In this document: piece by piece, positions 1 to 9,145 of the stretch
Layout: the number at the start of each line of letters is the position of its first letter
Position numbering within the stretch: position 1 is the stretch's first letter
Assembly (NCBI RefSeq): GCF_013393365.1
Contig: NZ_AP022321.1
Span: 778,001 to 842,000 of the forward strand
Length of the DNA stretch: 64,000 nucleotides
From: Veillonella nakazawae
GTDB lineage: Bacteria > Bacillota > Negativicutes > Veillonellales > Veillonellaceae
Reading direction: 5' to 3'
The notes under the pieces: model-generated
Told to the model about the DNA's origin: nothing
What the model saw: only the letters and a program-made list of their open reading frames with translations
Database searches by the model: none
Program-made: the position numbers and the translations under genes

Positions 1-501
1 AATGTACATAATGGTCAATATGATGTGGTATTAGATGCTATTACAGATACAAAGTTTTATGGACCGTATCAATTCCGAGTATTAAAGAATGCTATCGAAA
101 CGCAGGGTGAAACAAAGGACATTGATGGTAGGGCGTTTAGAACCTCTGATGGGGTATTTATGCATGTAAAGGCTAGATCTATCGATAGTACGAGTTCCAC
201 GTTAGATGCTGAGGTTAATGAGATTGTTAAAGATAGGACGGTTCCTGAACCTACAGTTAAGATGATATTGCCTGTTAAGCATGATGTAATAGAGGTCAAT
301 AATGATGGTGTGCGTAGTTTGCTAGCCGAATTTATGTATGGCTGGCCGTTACATAATAGGACTGATATGGTATTAGTTACTGATTATGAGGAAACTCGTT
401 ACTATTATAAGTTGCAGTTTTATAGAGACAAGCTACCAAATGGTGTTCGCATTGAGCAGTTGCGTCAAATGATTATGGATGCGCAGTTCAGTTATAAATA
501 A
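1..501 (+). CDS. Hypothetical protein, C-terminal part (5' end outside window)
   Basis: The reading frame is open from base 1 and ends with TAA at 499-501, so this is the last ~166 residues of a longer protein. The GTG at 25 has no ribosome binding site and is not the likely start. No catalytic motif is visible. The segment is a mixed polar sequence with many Tyr, Asp and Arg residues near the end (DYEETRYYYKLQFYRD). A short string, FRVLKN, also occurs in the secreted unknown protein at 9146-10528, where it likewise follows an AYTD-like stretch. The two may be distant relatives, but one short match is weak evidence. The gene ends before a bidirectional terminator. I do not recognise a family. 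Confidence 0.6.
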   Translation, partial: NVHNGQYDVVLDAITDTKFYGPYQFRVLKNAIETQGETKDIDGRAFRTSDGVFMHVKARSIDSTSSTLDAEVNEIVKDRTVPEPTVKMILPVKHDVIEVNNDGVRSLLAEFMYGWPLHNRTDMVLVTDYEETRYYYKLQFYRDKLPNGVRIEQLRQMIMDAQFSYK

Positions 502-533
502 GTGATATCTAATTAGCACAATATAGTTATAAA

Positions 534-584
534 TAAAAGAGGTTCCTAATGGTCATAGTAGTGACTTATAGGAACCTCTTTTAT
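534..584. terminator. Bidirectional intrinsic terminator
   Basis: Stem AAAAGAGGTTCCTA (from about 536) pairs with TAGGAACCTCTTTT (ending about 582) around a loop of roughly 17 nt. The A-run on one side and T-run on the other let it work on both strands. It separates the convergent genes ending at 501 (+) and 625 (-). Confidence 0.8.
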
Positions 585-624
585 AATGCTTTAATTTACA
601 TGAATTTGATATAAGGTTATATTA

Positions 625-1872
625 CTAATAAGTGTGTTTTTTGATTTGTGGTGGTTTTATATGTTTTACAATTGCGATAGATATAGCAATTGTAAAAGCT
701 ATCAAAAAGGATTCTTTTGCGAAGCTAATGGCAATAGTTTCTTGTCCCATTAGCATATAATAAATGGATCGATAAAAGCTGAGTCCTGGTAGTAAAGGGA
801 ATAAGCTAGTCATTAGGAAAACTATAGCAGGGCATTTCCGTTTAACAGCCAATATTCTTGATGCTATGGCGATGATAAAACCACTGATGAATATGGAGAG
901 CATAACATTAGACTGTAGTGAAGATAATGTTAAGAACAAGAACCATGAGATGAATCCTAATATTGTACAATCGATAAAATGTTGTTTAGCTACACGGAAT
1001 AAGATTGCAAATGCTGTAGTACCAATACCAGCCATTATACTACGCATAAACATAGAGGTTAAGGAATTAGTATCTAAATTAGAGGTATAAAGAGGAATCA
1101 TTTGTGTGTTGAAGAGTAGTGATTGTACTACTGCGACCCCTACAGCCATTGAAATACAGGTAAGTAACGCGCCCATCATAAGGGTTATTCCTGTATTATA
1201 GTTATTCTGGCTATACTCTCTAATAGCATTGACGAAAGGAACTCCGGGAACAATGTCAATCATGGCTCCTAGTAATATAACTGATAAGTTGGAGCCTAAT
1301 TCAAAGTGGATAAAGAGATTACCCAATAAGGCTATTAGAATACTACCTAAAATGGTAATCAATACATCAGAGCTAAGTATGCGTTTGATGGTACACATAT
1401 AGACGCCTAATATTAAGCCTATAATACCTGCAATTATAGAGTCTGTTATAGAACTACCAATTGCATAGCTAAAGCCCGAAGCTCCTAACGTATAAGCTAC
1501 TAATCTCCAAAAAAAAGAATAGTCTGACATGGTATCAATTTGATTAAGTTCACTTTCAATCTCCTCAATAGTAATATTTTTTTGTGTGATACGTCGGGAG
1601 AGAGCATTAACAGATTCAATTTTGCTGAGGTTAATATCGACTTCAGGAACGTTATAAATACGAGTAATTTCAGTTCCATCAGCTTTCTTAGCAGTTGCAA
1701 AAATGCCTCTATTTGATACGTAGGCTTCTAAATCTTTAAAATTCATAGCTCTTGCTATGTAATTCATAGTATCCTCTGTACGACTGATTTCGGCGCCACT
1801 GCTAAGTAGTATTTTTCCAGCTTTTAGTATAATTTCTAATTCCACACCTGTCATTATTTCCTCGTTATTCAT
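625..1872 (-). CDS. ThrE-family threonine/serine exporter-like membrane protein
   Basis: 415 residues. The N-terminal ~110 residues are cytoplasmic and carry the ThrE-type motif GAEISRTEDTM (about residues 26-36) followed by a VSNRGIFAT segment. The rest is about ten hydrophobic segments, consistent with both ThrE halves (DUF1212-like and DUF3815-like) fused in one chain. Known members export threonine and serine or small peptides across the inner membrane; the substrate here is inferred. The start ATG at 1870-1872 overlaps the stop of the upstream YkvI-like gene in an ATGA arrangement, implying translational coupling and a two-gene operon of membrane proteins read leftward. It ends about 40 nt from the bidirectional terminator at 534-584. 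Confidence 0.8.
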   Translation of the reverse strand: MNNEEIMTGVELEIILKAGKILLSSGAEISRTEDTMNYIARAMNFKDLEAYVSNRGIFATAKKADGTEITRIYNVPEVDINLSKIESVNALSRRITQKNITIEEIESELNQIDTMSDYSFFWRLVAYTLGASGFSYAIGSSITDSIIAGIIGLILGVYMCTIKRILSSDVLITILGSILIALLGNLFIHFELGSNLSVILLGAMIDIVPGVPFVNAIREYSQNNYNTGITLMMGALLTCISMAVGVAVVQSLLFNTQMIPLYTSNLDTNSLTSMFMRSIMAGIGTTAFAILFRVAKQHFIDCTILGFISWFLFLTLSSLQSNVMLSIFISGFIIAIASRILAVKRKCPAIVFLMTSLFPLLPGLSFYRSIYYMLMGQETIAISFAKESFLIAFTIAISIAIVKHIKPPQIKKHTY

Positions 1873-3272
1873 TTTACTTCATTGTTATTTATATTGGACT
1901 TTTTGATAGGTCTATCTTTAGAAGATTCAGTTGATTTTGATTCTTCCTGTTGTTCTTGTAGGATATTGATATTTTGATGTATAACTTCTTCGTCTATTGA
2001 GAGATGCTCTTCTACATAGTCTTTTAGCTCTTGAACTGTTTCCGTATTTGAAAGTATTTCTTTTGCTTCATTATGAATATCTTCTTTAAGAGATTTTGTA
2101 TCTGCTTGACTAATATCACCTAATGTATGGAATAGTTCGCGTTCTTTTTCTGAAAGATTTTTGTGAGGACTATGTTTTTTTAATGATAAATGGAGCATCT
2201 TTCTTCGGAAGAGTTTTTCCATAATGATATCTTTACGATCACGGAGCCAGCCATAAATAAGAATAATTAGGAGTAATAGTCCCATATAACCGAGAATTGG
2301 GTAGAGGATACTAATCAAATCTTTAAAACCAAAGAAACTACATATATATCCTATGATTACTACAGAAATAATAACAATTCTCATTCTTTTTGTGCTGCCG
2401 TTGGCAAAACGTCTAGCAATAGAATAAAAAAGAGAGAATGCTGTATTAAAAATAAGTGAAAAGACTGTGATTGCATATATATATGCTAGCCAAGGATGAA
2501 TTTGATTGGCAATAGCAAGAATCGGCAAATCTGCATCTTTTACTGTATCTAGATTGGCAAAAATAGAGATAGCAGCTATAAAAACAACTAATCCGACTAA
2601 TAGGCCACCACGAGTGCCACCTTTTTCTGCAATACCAATACGAACAACAGAACCACCTAAAATAAAGGCCATAGAAACAGCTGTCATAGCACATAGAGAA
2701 TAATAATTAATGACAGAAAACCATACATTGCTTGTGGCTGGTTTGATTGTGTGGGCTATAGTATCTAACGCAGCCCAATCATGACTTTTACCAATAAAAG
2801 AGTAACCTGTAATGATGAATATCATTACAATCATAATAGGTGTAAAAACACCTAGAACACTGGTAATTTTATCAAAGTCCATAAATGATACGGTTATGAT
2901 TAAAAGTGAGCAAATTAATCCGCCAACCCAAAAAGGAAGTCCAAATTGTTGTTCTAAGTTTGATCCTGCACCGGCTATCATAACGAAGCCCATAATAAAA
3001 CTACCAGCGATTAGAACAAAATCAAGGATTTTTGTAATGATCGGATGGGAAATCTGTGTAAAAACTTCTTCATGATTATCTGCACGATAGTAGCTCCCCA
3101 AAGAAAGCATGATTTTACCAAATGCGGCATTTAATAGACCTAGTAATAGAACACCAATAAGACCTATTTGGCCAAAACTTATAAAATATTGTAGAAGATC
3201 TTGTCCACTTGAGAGTCCTGCACCTACAATAACACCTATGTAGGCAAATGCAATTTTCCATGATTGTTGCAT
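1869..3272 (-). CDS. YkvI-like multi-pass membrane protein with hydrophilic C-terminal tail
   Basis: 467 residues. The N-terminus (FAYIGVIVGAGLSSGQDLLQ, about residues 9-28) matches the glycine-rich first helix of YkvI-type proteins (COG3949), distant relatives of APC/LeuT-fold transporters. About ten membrane segments run to roughly residue 343. From about 345 to 467 the chain becomes highly charged and Glu/Lys/Ser-rich, with predicted helical stretches such as ETVQELKDYVEEHLSIDEE. That tail is longer than I would expect for the family. The start is well supported: AAGGAGG lies 8 nt upstream of ATG at 3272. It overlaps the ThrE-like gene by 4 nt, so the two are co-translated. The transported substrate is unknown. 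Confidence 0.75.
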   Translation of the reverse strand: MQQSWKIAFAYIGVIVGAGLSSGQDLLQYFISFGQIGLIGVLLLGLLNAAFGKIMLSLGSYYRADNHEEVFTQISHPIITKILDFVLIAGSFIMGFVMIAGAGSNLEQQFGLPFWVGGLICSLLIITVSFMDFDKITSVLGVFTPIMIVMIFIITGYSFIGKSHDWAALDTIAHTIKPATSNVWFSVINYYSLCAMTAVSMAFILGGSVVRIGIAEKGGTRGGLLVGLVVFIAAISIFANLDTVKDADLPILAIANQIHPWLAYIYAITVFSLIFNTAFSLFYSIARRFANGSTKRMRIVIISVVIIGYICSFFGFKDLISILYPILGYMGLLLLIILIYGWLRDRKDIIMEKLFRRKMLHLSLKKHSPHKNLSEKERELFHTLGDISQADTKSLKEDIHNEAKEILSNTETVQELKDYVEEHLSIDEEVIHQNINILQEQQEESKSTESSKDRPIKKSNINNNEVK

Positions 3273-3680
3273 TATATTTTCCTCCTTTCAAATACATAAC
3301 TTAGTATACAAAATAATATTATATCATACTAATGATTCAGTTTATGGAAACCTCACCGCCAATCTCTATAAGATTAGCTAAGAATGGAGCTATTTATAGG
3401 CCTTAAGTTCAATACACTAACTATTGAATTGACGGCGTGTACATGTGAACGTACTGTCTCCTGAATGTAACATATATCACATTTTTAAGGCAATGGATTG
3501 GGAATAGTATCTATACGTAAAAAGTATAATGTGAAAGTTGAAATAAATTAGAGAAAATAAAAGAAAAACCGCAAAAAATGAGGAGTCTAATATTTTAATT
3601 CCCATTTTTGTGCGGTTTTAAGAAGTAAATCGTTTATTTTATATGAATTTGTTATAGATTAATGATTATAATTTAGGATG
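3273..3680. other. 408-bp intergenic region with promoter for the YkvI-ThrE pair and a terminator
   Basis: Both flanking genes are on the minus strand. A minus-strand TATAAT lies at about 3320-3325 (plus-strand ATTATA), some 50 bp upstream of the ATG at 3272, without a convincing -35. An intrinsic terminator occupies 3564-3620. Between 3340 and 3480 there are short complementary pieces (ACCGCCAAT near 3355 and ATTGACGGCG near 3428) that could form a weak leader stem. I recognise no known riboswitch and no gene. Confidence 0.5.
3564..3620. terminator. Hairpin with A and T flanks, likely terminator
   Basis: AAAACCGCAAAAAATG (from 3565) pairs with CATTTTTGTGCGGTTTT (to 3619), around a ~22-nt loop. 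It lies in the spacer downstream of the minus-strand HAD phosphatase gene (stop at 3681) and upstream of the YkvI promoter. Confidence 0.65.
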
Positions 3681-4340
3681 TTATTTATTTAAGTTTTCCA
3701 CAATACTTAAAATATCTTCTGCTTTACGGGCAATATGTGTTACGCCTAATTCTTGATGAAGAGATTCTTCTCTAAAGCCCCATGTAACACCGATACAGAG
3801 TAGACCAGAGTTTTTCGCAGTAGCTACGTCAACTTCAGAGTCACCTACATAAATAGATTCTTCTGGTGTAGAATCTAGTTCTTTTAACGCTTGAAGTACC
3901 ATGTCTGGTGCTGGTTTACGTTGTAATCCTGGTCTTTCACCAATAGCAACAGGTAAGCGATCACCGAAGTATTCTTTGTTGAGAGGTGTTACACCTTCTT
4001 GGATTTTGTTAGATACGATAGCCAATTTATAGCCTTTTTCACGTAATGCATCTAGCATATCTAGAATGCCTGGGTAAGGAGCTGTTGTATCTTTTAAATG
4101 CTCACCATAGTAAGCTTTGAACTCTTCAATGTATGGCGCTAGTTCATCATCTGCTACAGAACTTGGCAAGCATTGACGCATCAAGTACGTTACTGCATTG
4201 CCTAGTGCTGCCTTTACCTCTGCTAGAGACTTTTCAGGGAAGTTATGTGTACGTAGTACATGATTTACAGCATTCGCTAAATCTGTAGCCGTATCAAGTA
4301 ATGTGCCGTCGCAATCAAAGACGATGGTTGTATATTTCAT
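3681..4340 (-). CDS. gph: HAD-superfamily phosphatase, phosphoglycolate phosphatase-like
   Basis: 219 residues from the chosen start. HAD motif I is FDCDGTLLD with nucleophile Asp9 and acid/base Asp11. Motif II is in LAIVSNK, motif III is the lysine in LQRKPAPDMV, and motif IV is YVGDSEVDVATA. The helical cap between motifs I and II fits subclass IA, like phosphoglycolate phosphatase (Gph) and PpaX. The exact substrate cannot be read from sequence. The ATG at 4338-4340 is chosen because GGAGGT sits 4 nt upstream. A longer frame beginning at a TTG (4352) would put the ribosome binding site inside the coding region. It is transcribed alone, divergent from the gene at 4480. Confidence 0.85.
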   Translation of the reverse strand: MKYTTIVFDCDGTLLDTATDLANAVNHVLRTHNFPEKSLAEVKAALGNAVTYLMRQCLPSSVADDELAPYIEEFKAYYGEHLKDTTAPYPGILDMLDALREKGYKLAIVSNKIQEGVTPLNKEYFGDRLPVAIGERPGLQRKPAPDMVLQALKELDSTPEESIYVGDSEVDVATAKNSGLLCIGVTWGFREESLHQELGVTHIARKAEDILSIVENLNK

Positions 4341-4479
4341 GGGGACCTCCAATACGAAATCGATATATACTATATAAGTATATGATAAATATGGAGAAAA
4401 TCAAGAGAATAGCCGTATTTGTTACTATAATTATGTTACAATAGTAGCAGTAATTATTACAGCGTATAGGAGGCGTAGT

Positions 4480-5319
4480 ATGACTGAAATACAAGCTCTT
4501 TTATTGATAAAATCTATTCTTGAATCCGCAGATATTCACGGCATTGAAAATATTCTAGCCGAGGATTGCGAGTACATGTCCACAGGGCGTGGTATTATTG
4601 GGCGCAATCGTAATGAAAGTATTGAGTTTTTATCCTCTATGACTGAGTCTATTAAGGCTGATAATGTACCTGTTACGTGCAAGGTGATGCATATTACCGA
4701 TGTGTATGAGGAGGATGAGCTATTCCATGAGGGCCGTCATGGTTTGACTGTTTCTTATGAAAGCGGCGATAACTATGTGTACATGATTTTTGTTGATGTA
4801 AATGATGAGGGGCTCGTAGACCGCATTGTATCTAGTCAGGAAAATTATAGTATTGAGTATGATGACCTTCGCTTTGGCGATGATGAAAGCGAGTATGCTT
4901 TTATTTCTGCACCAACTACTGTGAAAGATTGGATTACAGCCCTCAGCATGTGGCTTGAAACCGTAAATATTGATGTAGACGATTTCTACCAATATATAGA
5001 TGAAGACACACGTGTTGTATTCCAAAAGGGGGATGCTGAATCGATTACTCTTGAAAGTGGCCTTGATGTAGAGGATTACTTTGATCAGCTCATGAACCAA
5101 CACTTTGATGCGGTGCCTCATATTATTCGCGATGAAGAAGATGGCCTTATTTTAACCTATGGTCCTATGAGTGCCATTGCAACCCTCAATGAAGAAGGCG
5201 CACTAGCGCTTATTAGTATCTATATCGATACACGCGACGAAGACGAAGCTACTGATGAAGTTGGCTATATCGAAGAAGAACTAACCAAGACAACAACTAC
5301 TGAAGAAGATTTATTTTAA
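4480..5319 (+). CDS. Hypothetical acidic protein, possible NTF2/SnoaL-like fold
   Basis: 279 residues, strongly acidic (many Asp/Glu pairs), with no signal peptide and no membrane segment, so cytosolic. The first ~130 residues (LIKSILESADIHGIENILAE, then SYESGDNYVYMIFVDVNDEG) have the helix-helix-curved sheet pattern seen in NTF2/SnoaL-like domains. A second, weaker unit with similar order follows from about residue 145 (WITALSMWLETVNIDVDDFY). This is fold-level inference only. The start is supported by AGGAGG 7 nt upstream of the ATG. It is transcribed alone, convergent with the APC permease gene across the mirrored repeat block. Function unknown. Confidence 0.6.
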   Translation: MTEIQALLLIKSILESADIHGIENILAEDCEYMSTGRGIIGRNRNESIEFLSSMTESIKADNVPVTCKVMHITDVYEEDELFHEGRHGLTVSYESGDNYVYMIFVDVNDEGLVDRIVSSQENYSIEYDDLRFGDDESEYAFISAPTTVKDWITALSMWLETVNIDVDDFYQYIDEDTRVVFQKGDAESITLESGLDVEDYFDQLMNQHFDAVPHIIRDEEDGLILTYGPMSAIATLNEEGALALISIYIDTRDEDEATDEVGYIEEELTKTTTTEEDLF

Positions 5320-5685
5320 TTAATTCTATCAGTAAAATGTACTATACTTAGTCTAAATATATATGGTTAGCGAGATACTACCAGTTAAAAGAATTATGTT
5401 TAGTCTAACTATATATGATTAATGAGATACTACCAGTTAAAAGTATTATATTTAGTCTAGAAATGTAAAAAACTACCAGTTAATTTCACGTTGTAGTAGA
5501 TCGACCTCCTGTTATTGAAGATCGGTTTACAAAACAACATGACTAACTGGTAGTTTTAAATTTAATTAGAAATAATTATTTTTAACTGGTAGTATCTCAA
5601 AAAAGAGTATATATGGGATGCCTGAAATTATTTTTAACTGGTAGTATCTCTAAAATAGATATATGTAAGCGAACTAAAAGCTTTT
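5320..5685. repeat. Mirrored repeat block: paired 52-bp-period repeats in inverted orientation
   Basis: Two tandem 52-bp units (5349-5400 and 5401-5452, about six mismatches) each contain GAGATACTACCAGTTAAAA (5372-5390 and 5424-5442). A third, shorter copy of ACTACCAGTTAA lies at 5472-5483. The block then reverses: TAACTGGTAGTTTT at 5544-5557, and TTTTTAACTGGTAGTATCTC ending at 5598 and again at 5650, also 52 bp apart. The whole block can fold as three nested stems. The 5484-5543 centre holds a short unrelated segment. It separates convergent genes ending at 5319 (+) and 5686 (-), so it may act as a bidirectional terminator, a REP/BIME-type element or a non-autonomous mobile element. There is no coding capacity. 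Confidence 0.8.
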
Positions 5686-6993
5686 CTACATTTCGTCATG
5701 GTCTTTAATGAGACCCGCTTTTTTCTTTTTCCAATAGGAGTAGTAGAATGGCAAGATTACAATACAGCCGCCTAGACCCCATAGTAATTGGTTAGTTTGA
5801 GCTTGGGCGAGCATCCATAGGGATGTGCCGATTGCAATAACTGGGATTAAATAGCCACCAGGGATTGTATAAGATCGAGCTTTGTCTGCCCATTTACGAC
5901 GGAAGATAATAACTGCTAAACATGTTGGTAGGTATTGTGTAAAACGAGATACTGCACTGATGGCTGCTAGTGTAGTAAAGGAACCAGACCATGCAAGTAA
6001 TACACTGGCAATGGCTGTAACGATAGCTGCAACATATGGTGCATTGTAACGATTACGTTTAGCTAGAGCACTTGGTAACATACCGTCTTCAGCCATAGAG
6101 GTAGCCACACGAGGTGCATAGTAAGCCTCCGCAAAGTTGATACCACCCATAGAAATTAGTGTTCCTACTAATACAACGTACATACCGATAGGACCTACAA
6201 TTACGTTAAAAGCATCTTGGACTGGTGCTTTTGTATTAGCCAAGTCAGAGCCGAGTACACCGATAGATACGGCGAGTATTGCCATATATAGAACGGACAC
6301 GAGAAGCATACACATGATAATAGCACGTGGTAAATTCTTTTTAGGATTTTTCATATCTTCTGCAGCAATGGCAATAACTTCAAATCCTGTATAGGCAAAG
6401 AATAGAAGAACTGCGGCTTGTGCAAATGAACCATCTACATAAGTATCTTGCGGGAAGACTGGCGTAAAGTTAGCTCCATTTATAAAGAAAATGCCAATTG
6501 CAATGAATAGGGCAAGAGGAACTAACTTAGAAATAGTGATTAAGTTGTTAACGAATTTTGATACGTTAACACCAAAGATATTTACAATGGTAAGACCTAC
6601 AATCAAGATAAATGAAATAACATCTTTTGCAAAATCACCACTTAACGCCGGCACTGCAGCACCTAATGCGGTAGCAAAGCCAACGGCCATGGCCGCCCAA
6701 GCAATAACGGTTACAATCCATTTTAAAACGCCTACTTCAAAGGCCCAAAAGTCACCTAATGCATGTTTTGCATATAGGTAAGGTCCGCCATTACGTGTAA
6801 ATAAGCTTGCCGCTTCAGCAAAGCAAAGGGCGATACATCCTGCAATTACGGCATCAAATAATAGGACGCCTAAACTAGCGGAACCAATGATAGAATATGC
6901 TTTGTTTGGTAGTAGGAAAATACCTGTCCCTACAATACCATTGATGCCTAGGAGTACAATACTCCAGAAGCCAAATTTTCCTGTTTCTTTCAT
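5686..6993 (-). CDS. APC-family amino acid permease
   Basis: 435 residues, about 12 hydrophobic segments. The first helix carries the APC signature GINGIVGTGIFLLPNKAYS (about residues 17-35), a glycine-rich unwound region that binds the substrate amino group in this family. Another conserved stretch, FFAYTGFEVIAIAAEDMKNPKKN, lies near the middle. Members exchange or import amino acids or polyamines with protons at the inner membrane. It starts 15 nt after the stop of the PuuD-like amidotransferase gene, so the two form an operon, which suggests uptake of a gamma-glutamyl compound, glutamate/GABA or polyamine-related substrate. Substrate is inferred only. Confidence 0.85.
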   Translation of the reverse strand: MKETGKFGFWSIVLLGINGIVGTGIFLLPNKAYSIIGSASLGVLLFDAVIAGCIALCFAEAASLFTRNGGPYLYAKHALGDFWAFEVGVLKWIVTVIAWAAMAVGFATALGAAVPALSGDFAKDVISFILIVGLTIVNIFGVNVSKFVNNLITISKLVPLALFIAIGIFFINGANFTPVFPQDTYVDGSFAQAAVLLFFAYTGFEVIAIAAEDMKNPKKNLPRAIIMCMLLVSVLYMAILAVSIGVLGSDLANTKAPVQDAFNVIVGPIGMYVVLVGTLISMGGINFAEAYYAPRVATSMAEDGMLPSALAKRNRYNAPYVAAIVTAIASVLLAWSGSFTTLAAISAVSRFTQYLPTCLAVIIFRRKWADKARSYTIPGGYLIPVIAIGTSLWMLAQAQTNQLLWGLGGCIVILPFYYSYWKKKKAGLIKDHDEM

Positions 6994-7008
6994 ACTAAAA
7001 CCTTCCTA

Positions 7009-7749
7009 CTATTTAGTTATATTTTCCCGGGCTGCTGTTACAAAGGCAGCAAATAAGCGTTTTGCATTCTCATCTGTTTCAGACATCATTTCTGGATGGA
7101 ATTGACAAGCTACTAACCAAGGATAGGAGGAGTCTTCTAAACCTTCTACAGTACCATCCTTAGCTCTTGCTACTACTTGTAAACCTTTACCAACATGTTT
7201 TACTGTTTGATGATGGTGAGAATTTGTAATCCATGTGGAGCGACCAATTGCACTGGCTAGTTTTGATTCAAATTCAATATCTACTGTATGAGTGCCAAGA
7301 GAAGGTGTTTGGTTTTGTGAATGTTTTATCGTACAGTTTTCGTCATACTTTAAATCTTGGTATAGAGAACCACCACGATATACATTTAAAATTTGAATGC
7401 CTCGACAAATACAAAAGATAGGAATTTGTTTTTCTTCCGCTGCTTTTAATAATGCAAAATCGAATTGATCTCGTTCAGGGAATACATCGCCTAGACCTTG
7501 CAATGGTTCCTCACCGTAATTAAGTGGAGATACATCATGGCCGCCAGATAATAATAAGGCGTCAAGTTTTGCCACTGTTTCACGGGCTACGTCGAGATTT
7601 TTTGTAAATGGAATGATAATTGGAATGCCACCAGCCTCTTCGATAGAGCGTGGATAATCATGGTTTACATAAGAACGTAATAAATCTACGTAGGCACCGC
7701 CGTTATCTCGTAAGATATTGCCAGATACACCAATGAATGGTTTTGTCAT
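7009..7749 (-). CDS. PuuD-like gamma-glutamyl hydrolase, class I glutamine amidotransferase family
   Basis: 246 residues. The class I amidotransferase triad is present: nucleophile Cys115 in FCICRGIQ, and His218 and Glu220 in CQFHPE. The oxyanion-type LLLSGGHDVSP segment is near residues 66-75. This matches the C26 family that includes gamma-glutamyl-GABA hydrolase (PuuD) and related peptidases cleaving gamma-glutamyl bonds. Length fits the family. It is the first gene of a two-gene operon with the APC permease. The ATG at 7749 has AGGTGAT about 4 nt upstream. The role is probably hydrolysis of an imported or internal gamma-glutamyl amide; whether it is polyamine or GABA catabolism is not decided by the sequence. 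Confidence 0.82.
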   Translation of the reverse strand: MTKPFIGVSGNILRDNGGAYVDLLRSYVNHDYPRSIEEAGGIPIIIPFTKNLDVARETVAKLDALLLSGGHDVSPLNYGEEPLQGLGDVFPERDQFDFALLKAAEEKQIPIFCICRGIQILNVYRGGSLYQDLKYDENCTIKHSQNQTPSLGTHTVDIEFESKLASAIGRSTWITNSHHHQTVKHVGKGLQVVARAKDGTVEGLEDSSYPWLVACQFHPEMMSETDENAKRLFAAFVTAARENITK

Positions 7750-7986
7750 AATATCACCTCATATGTGTAAAAATTTGTACAACTAGTATAATTTTAGTAT
7801 ATCAAATATTCGTGAATAAATAATACTACTATTGTAATTAATTATAAAACTTATACATCTTAAAATATGTTAACCTTGATACATCTTCTAAAATTCTTAT
7901 TGGCTCTGAAGGGAAATTATATTCATATATGTTTTATTAAAAACATGATATGATAGATAACAAATAAACTGTACGGGAGGTTTACT

Positions 7987-9024
7987 ATGGTTTTTCTTAC
8001 ATCCTTACAGAGCATCATACCTATTGTATTGCTGATCTCGCTAGGATATATATTAAAAGGGCGAGGGATGTTTCATCCCATATTTAGTGGTAATCTATCT
8101 AGATTTATCATGTCTGTTGCGTTACCAGCCGGTGTATTTGTATCTGTATTGCATCATCTACATACATCGGATTTATGGGACCTTCGATATGGGATGCTAG
8201 CCGTTACATTAACCTATGTAATTGCGTATATCGTTGCTTTTATCATGATGAAAGCGCTAAAAGTACCTCGAGGTAGGCGTGGTATTTTCATAAATATGGT
8301 GGTTAATGATAACTGCTTATTTATTGGATTGCCAGTGCAAATCGCCCTCTTTGGTCAAGATGCGCTACCATATTTCTTGTTATATTATATCGGTAACACT
8401 ATTTCAGTATGGATGGTAGGGGTATTCCTTATAGAATTAGATCCACTGCCTAATGCCGAATTAGGTTTTGATAATAGTAAAACTGATGGTATAAGTAATA
8501 GCACAGTAGATACAGAAACAAAGCGTAAGAAGTTTAAATTTGATTTGAAGAAGTTATTACCTCCACCATTGTTAGGGTTCTTTGTAGCATTAATATTCTT
8601 ATTCTTTGAAATTCCTTTAGCACCAATTTTACATACTACATTGAATTACTTAGGTGATATGGTAACCCCATTATCCTTGATTTATATTGGTATCGTACTT
8701 CATGATGCGGGGCTAAAAAGTATGAGTATTAATAAAGATTCCATTGGTGGTATTATCGGTCGTTTTGTAATTTCACCGATTATCATGTTCTGTGTCATTC
8801 TGGGCTTGCAATATGGAGCAGGTATCGTCCTAGAACCAATAGCAATCATTACCTTTGTTGTACAATCGGCGGGTCCCGTTATTGCAGTATTACCAATCGT
8901 AGCCAATGAATCCAAAGCTGATCTGCCATTTGCTACAGGACTTGTCATGATTAGTACTATATTATTTGTGGTAGCTATACCAATTATTATGGAAATCCTA
9001 ACTATGATAGGTATAACAGCATAA
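7987..9024 (+). CDS. AEC-family (auxin efflux carrier-like) transporter
   Basis: 345 residues, about ten hydrophobic helices in two halves joined by a charged loop (about residues 152-188, rich in Asp, Lys and Thr). The first half contains LVLISLGY-type and FIMSVALPAGVF segments. The second repeats the pattern with LSLIYIGIVLHDAG, as in bacterial AEC proteins. Known bacterial relatives carry malate, malonate or other organic acids. Veillonella-type organisms live on lactate and other organic acids, so an acid substrate is plausible but inferred. GGGAGG lies 6 nt upstream of the ATG. Transcribed alone; an intrinsic terminator follows at 9027-9058. Confidence 0.82.
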   Translation: MVFLTSLQSIIPIVLLISLGYILKGRGMFHPIFSGNLSRFIMSVALPAGVFVSVLHHLHTSDLWDLRYGMLAVTLTYVIAYIVAFIMMKALKVPRGRRGIFINMVVNDNCLFIGLPVQIALFGQDALPYFLLYYIGNTISVWMVGVFLIELDPLPNAELGFDNSKTDGISNSTVDTETKRKKFKFDLKKLLPPPLLGFFVALIFLFFEIPLAPILHTTLNYLGDMVTPLSLIYIGIVLHDAGLKSMSINKDSIGGIIGRFVISPIIMFCVILGLQYGAGIVLEPIAIITFVVQSAGPVIAVLPIVANESKADLPFATGLVMISTILFVVAIPIIMEILTMIGITA

Positions 9025-9026
9025 AC

Positions 9027-9058
9027 TAAAAGGTCTGACAATATAGTCAGACTTTTTT
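9027..9058 (+). terminator. Intrinsic terminator after AEC transporter
   Basis: AAAGGTCTGAC and GTCAGACTTTTTTT form a GC-containing stem followed by a T-run, immediately after the stop codon at 9024. Confidence 0.85.
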
Positions 9059-9083
9059 TCCTATATTTTCTATACGAGTGAAA

Positions 9084-9112
9084 TTGATAAAATATAAACT
9101 AAGTGTTAAAAT
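9084..9112 (+). promoter_or_regulatory. Sigma-70-type promoter for the 9146 gene
   Basis: TTGATA at 9084-9089 and TAAAAT at 9107-9112 are separated by 17 bp, about 34 nt before the start codon. Confidence 0.55.
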
Positions 9113-9145
9113 TATAAACAAATGTATGTGTTTAAGGAGAGAGAT

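Noticed and set aside
5349..5650. CRISPR array
   Set aside because: Only two to three copies per orientation, 52-bp period with near-identical whole units instead of repeat plus unique spacer, and opposite orientations on the two halves.
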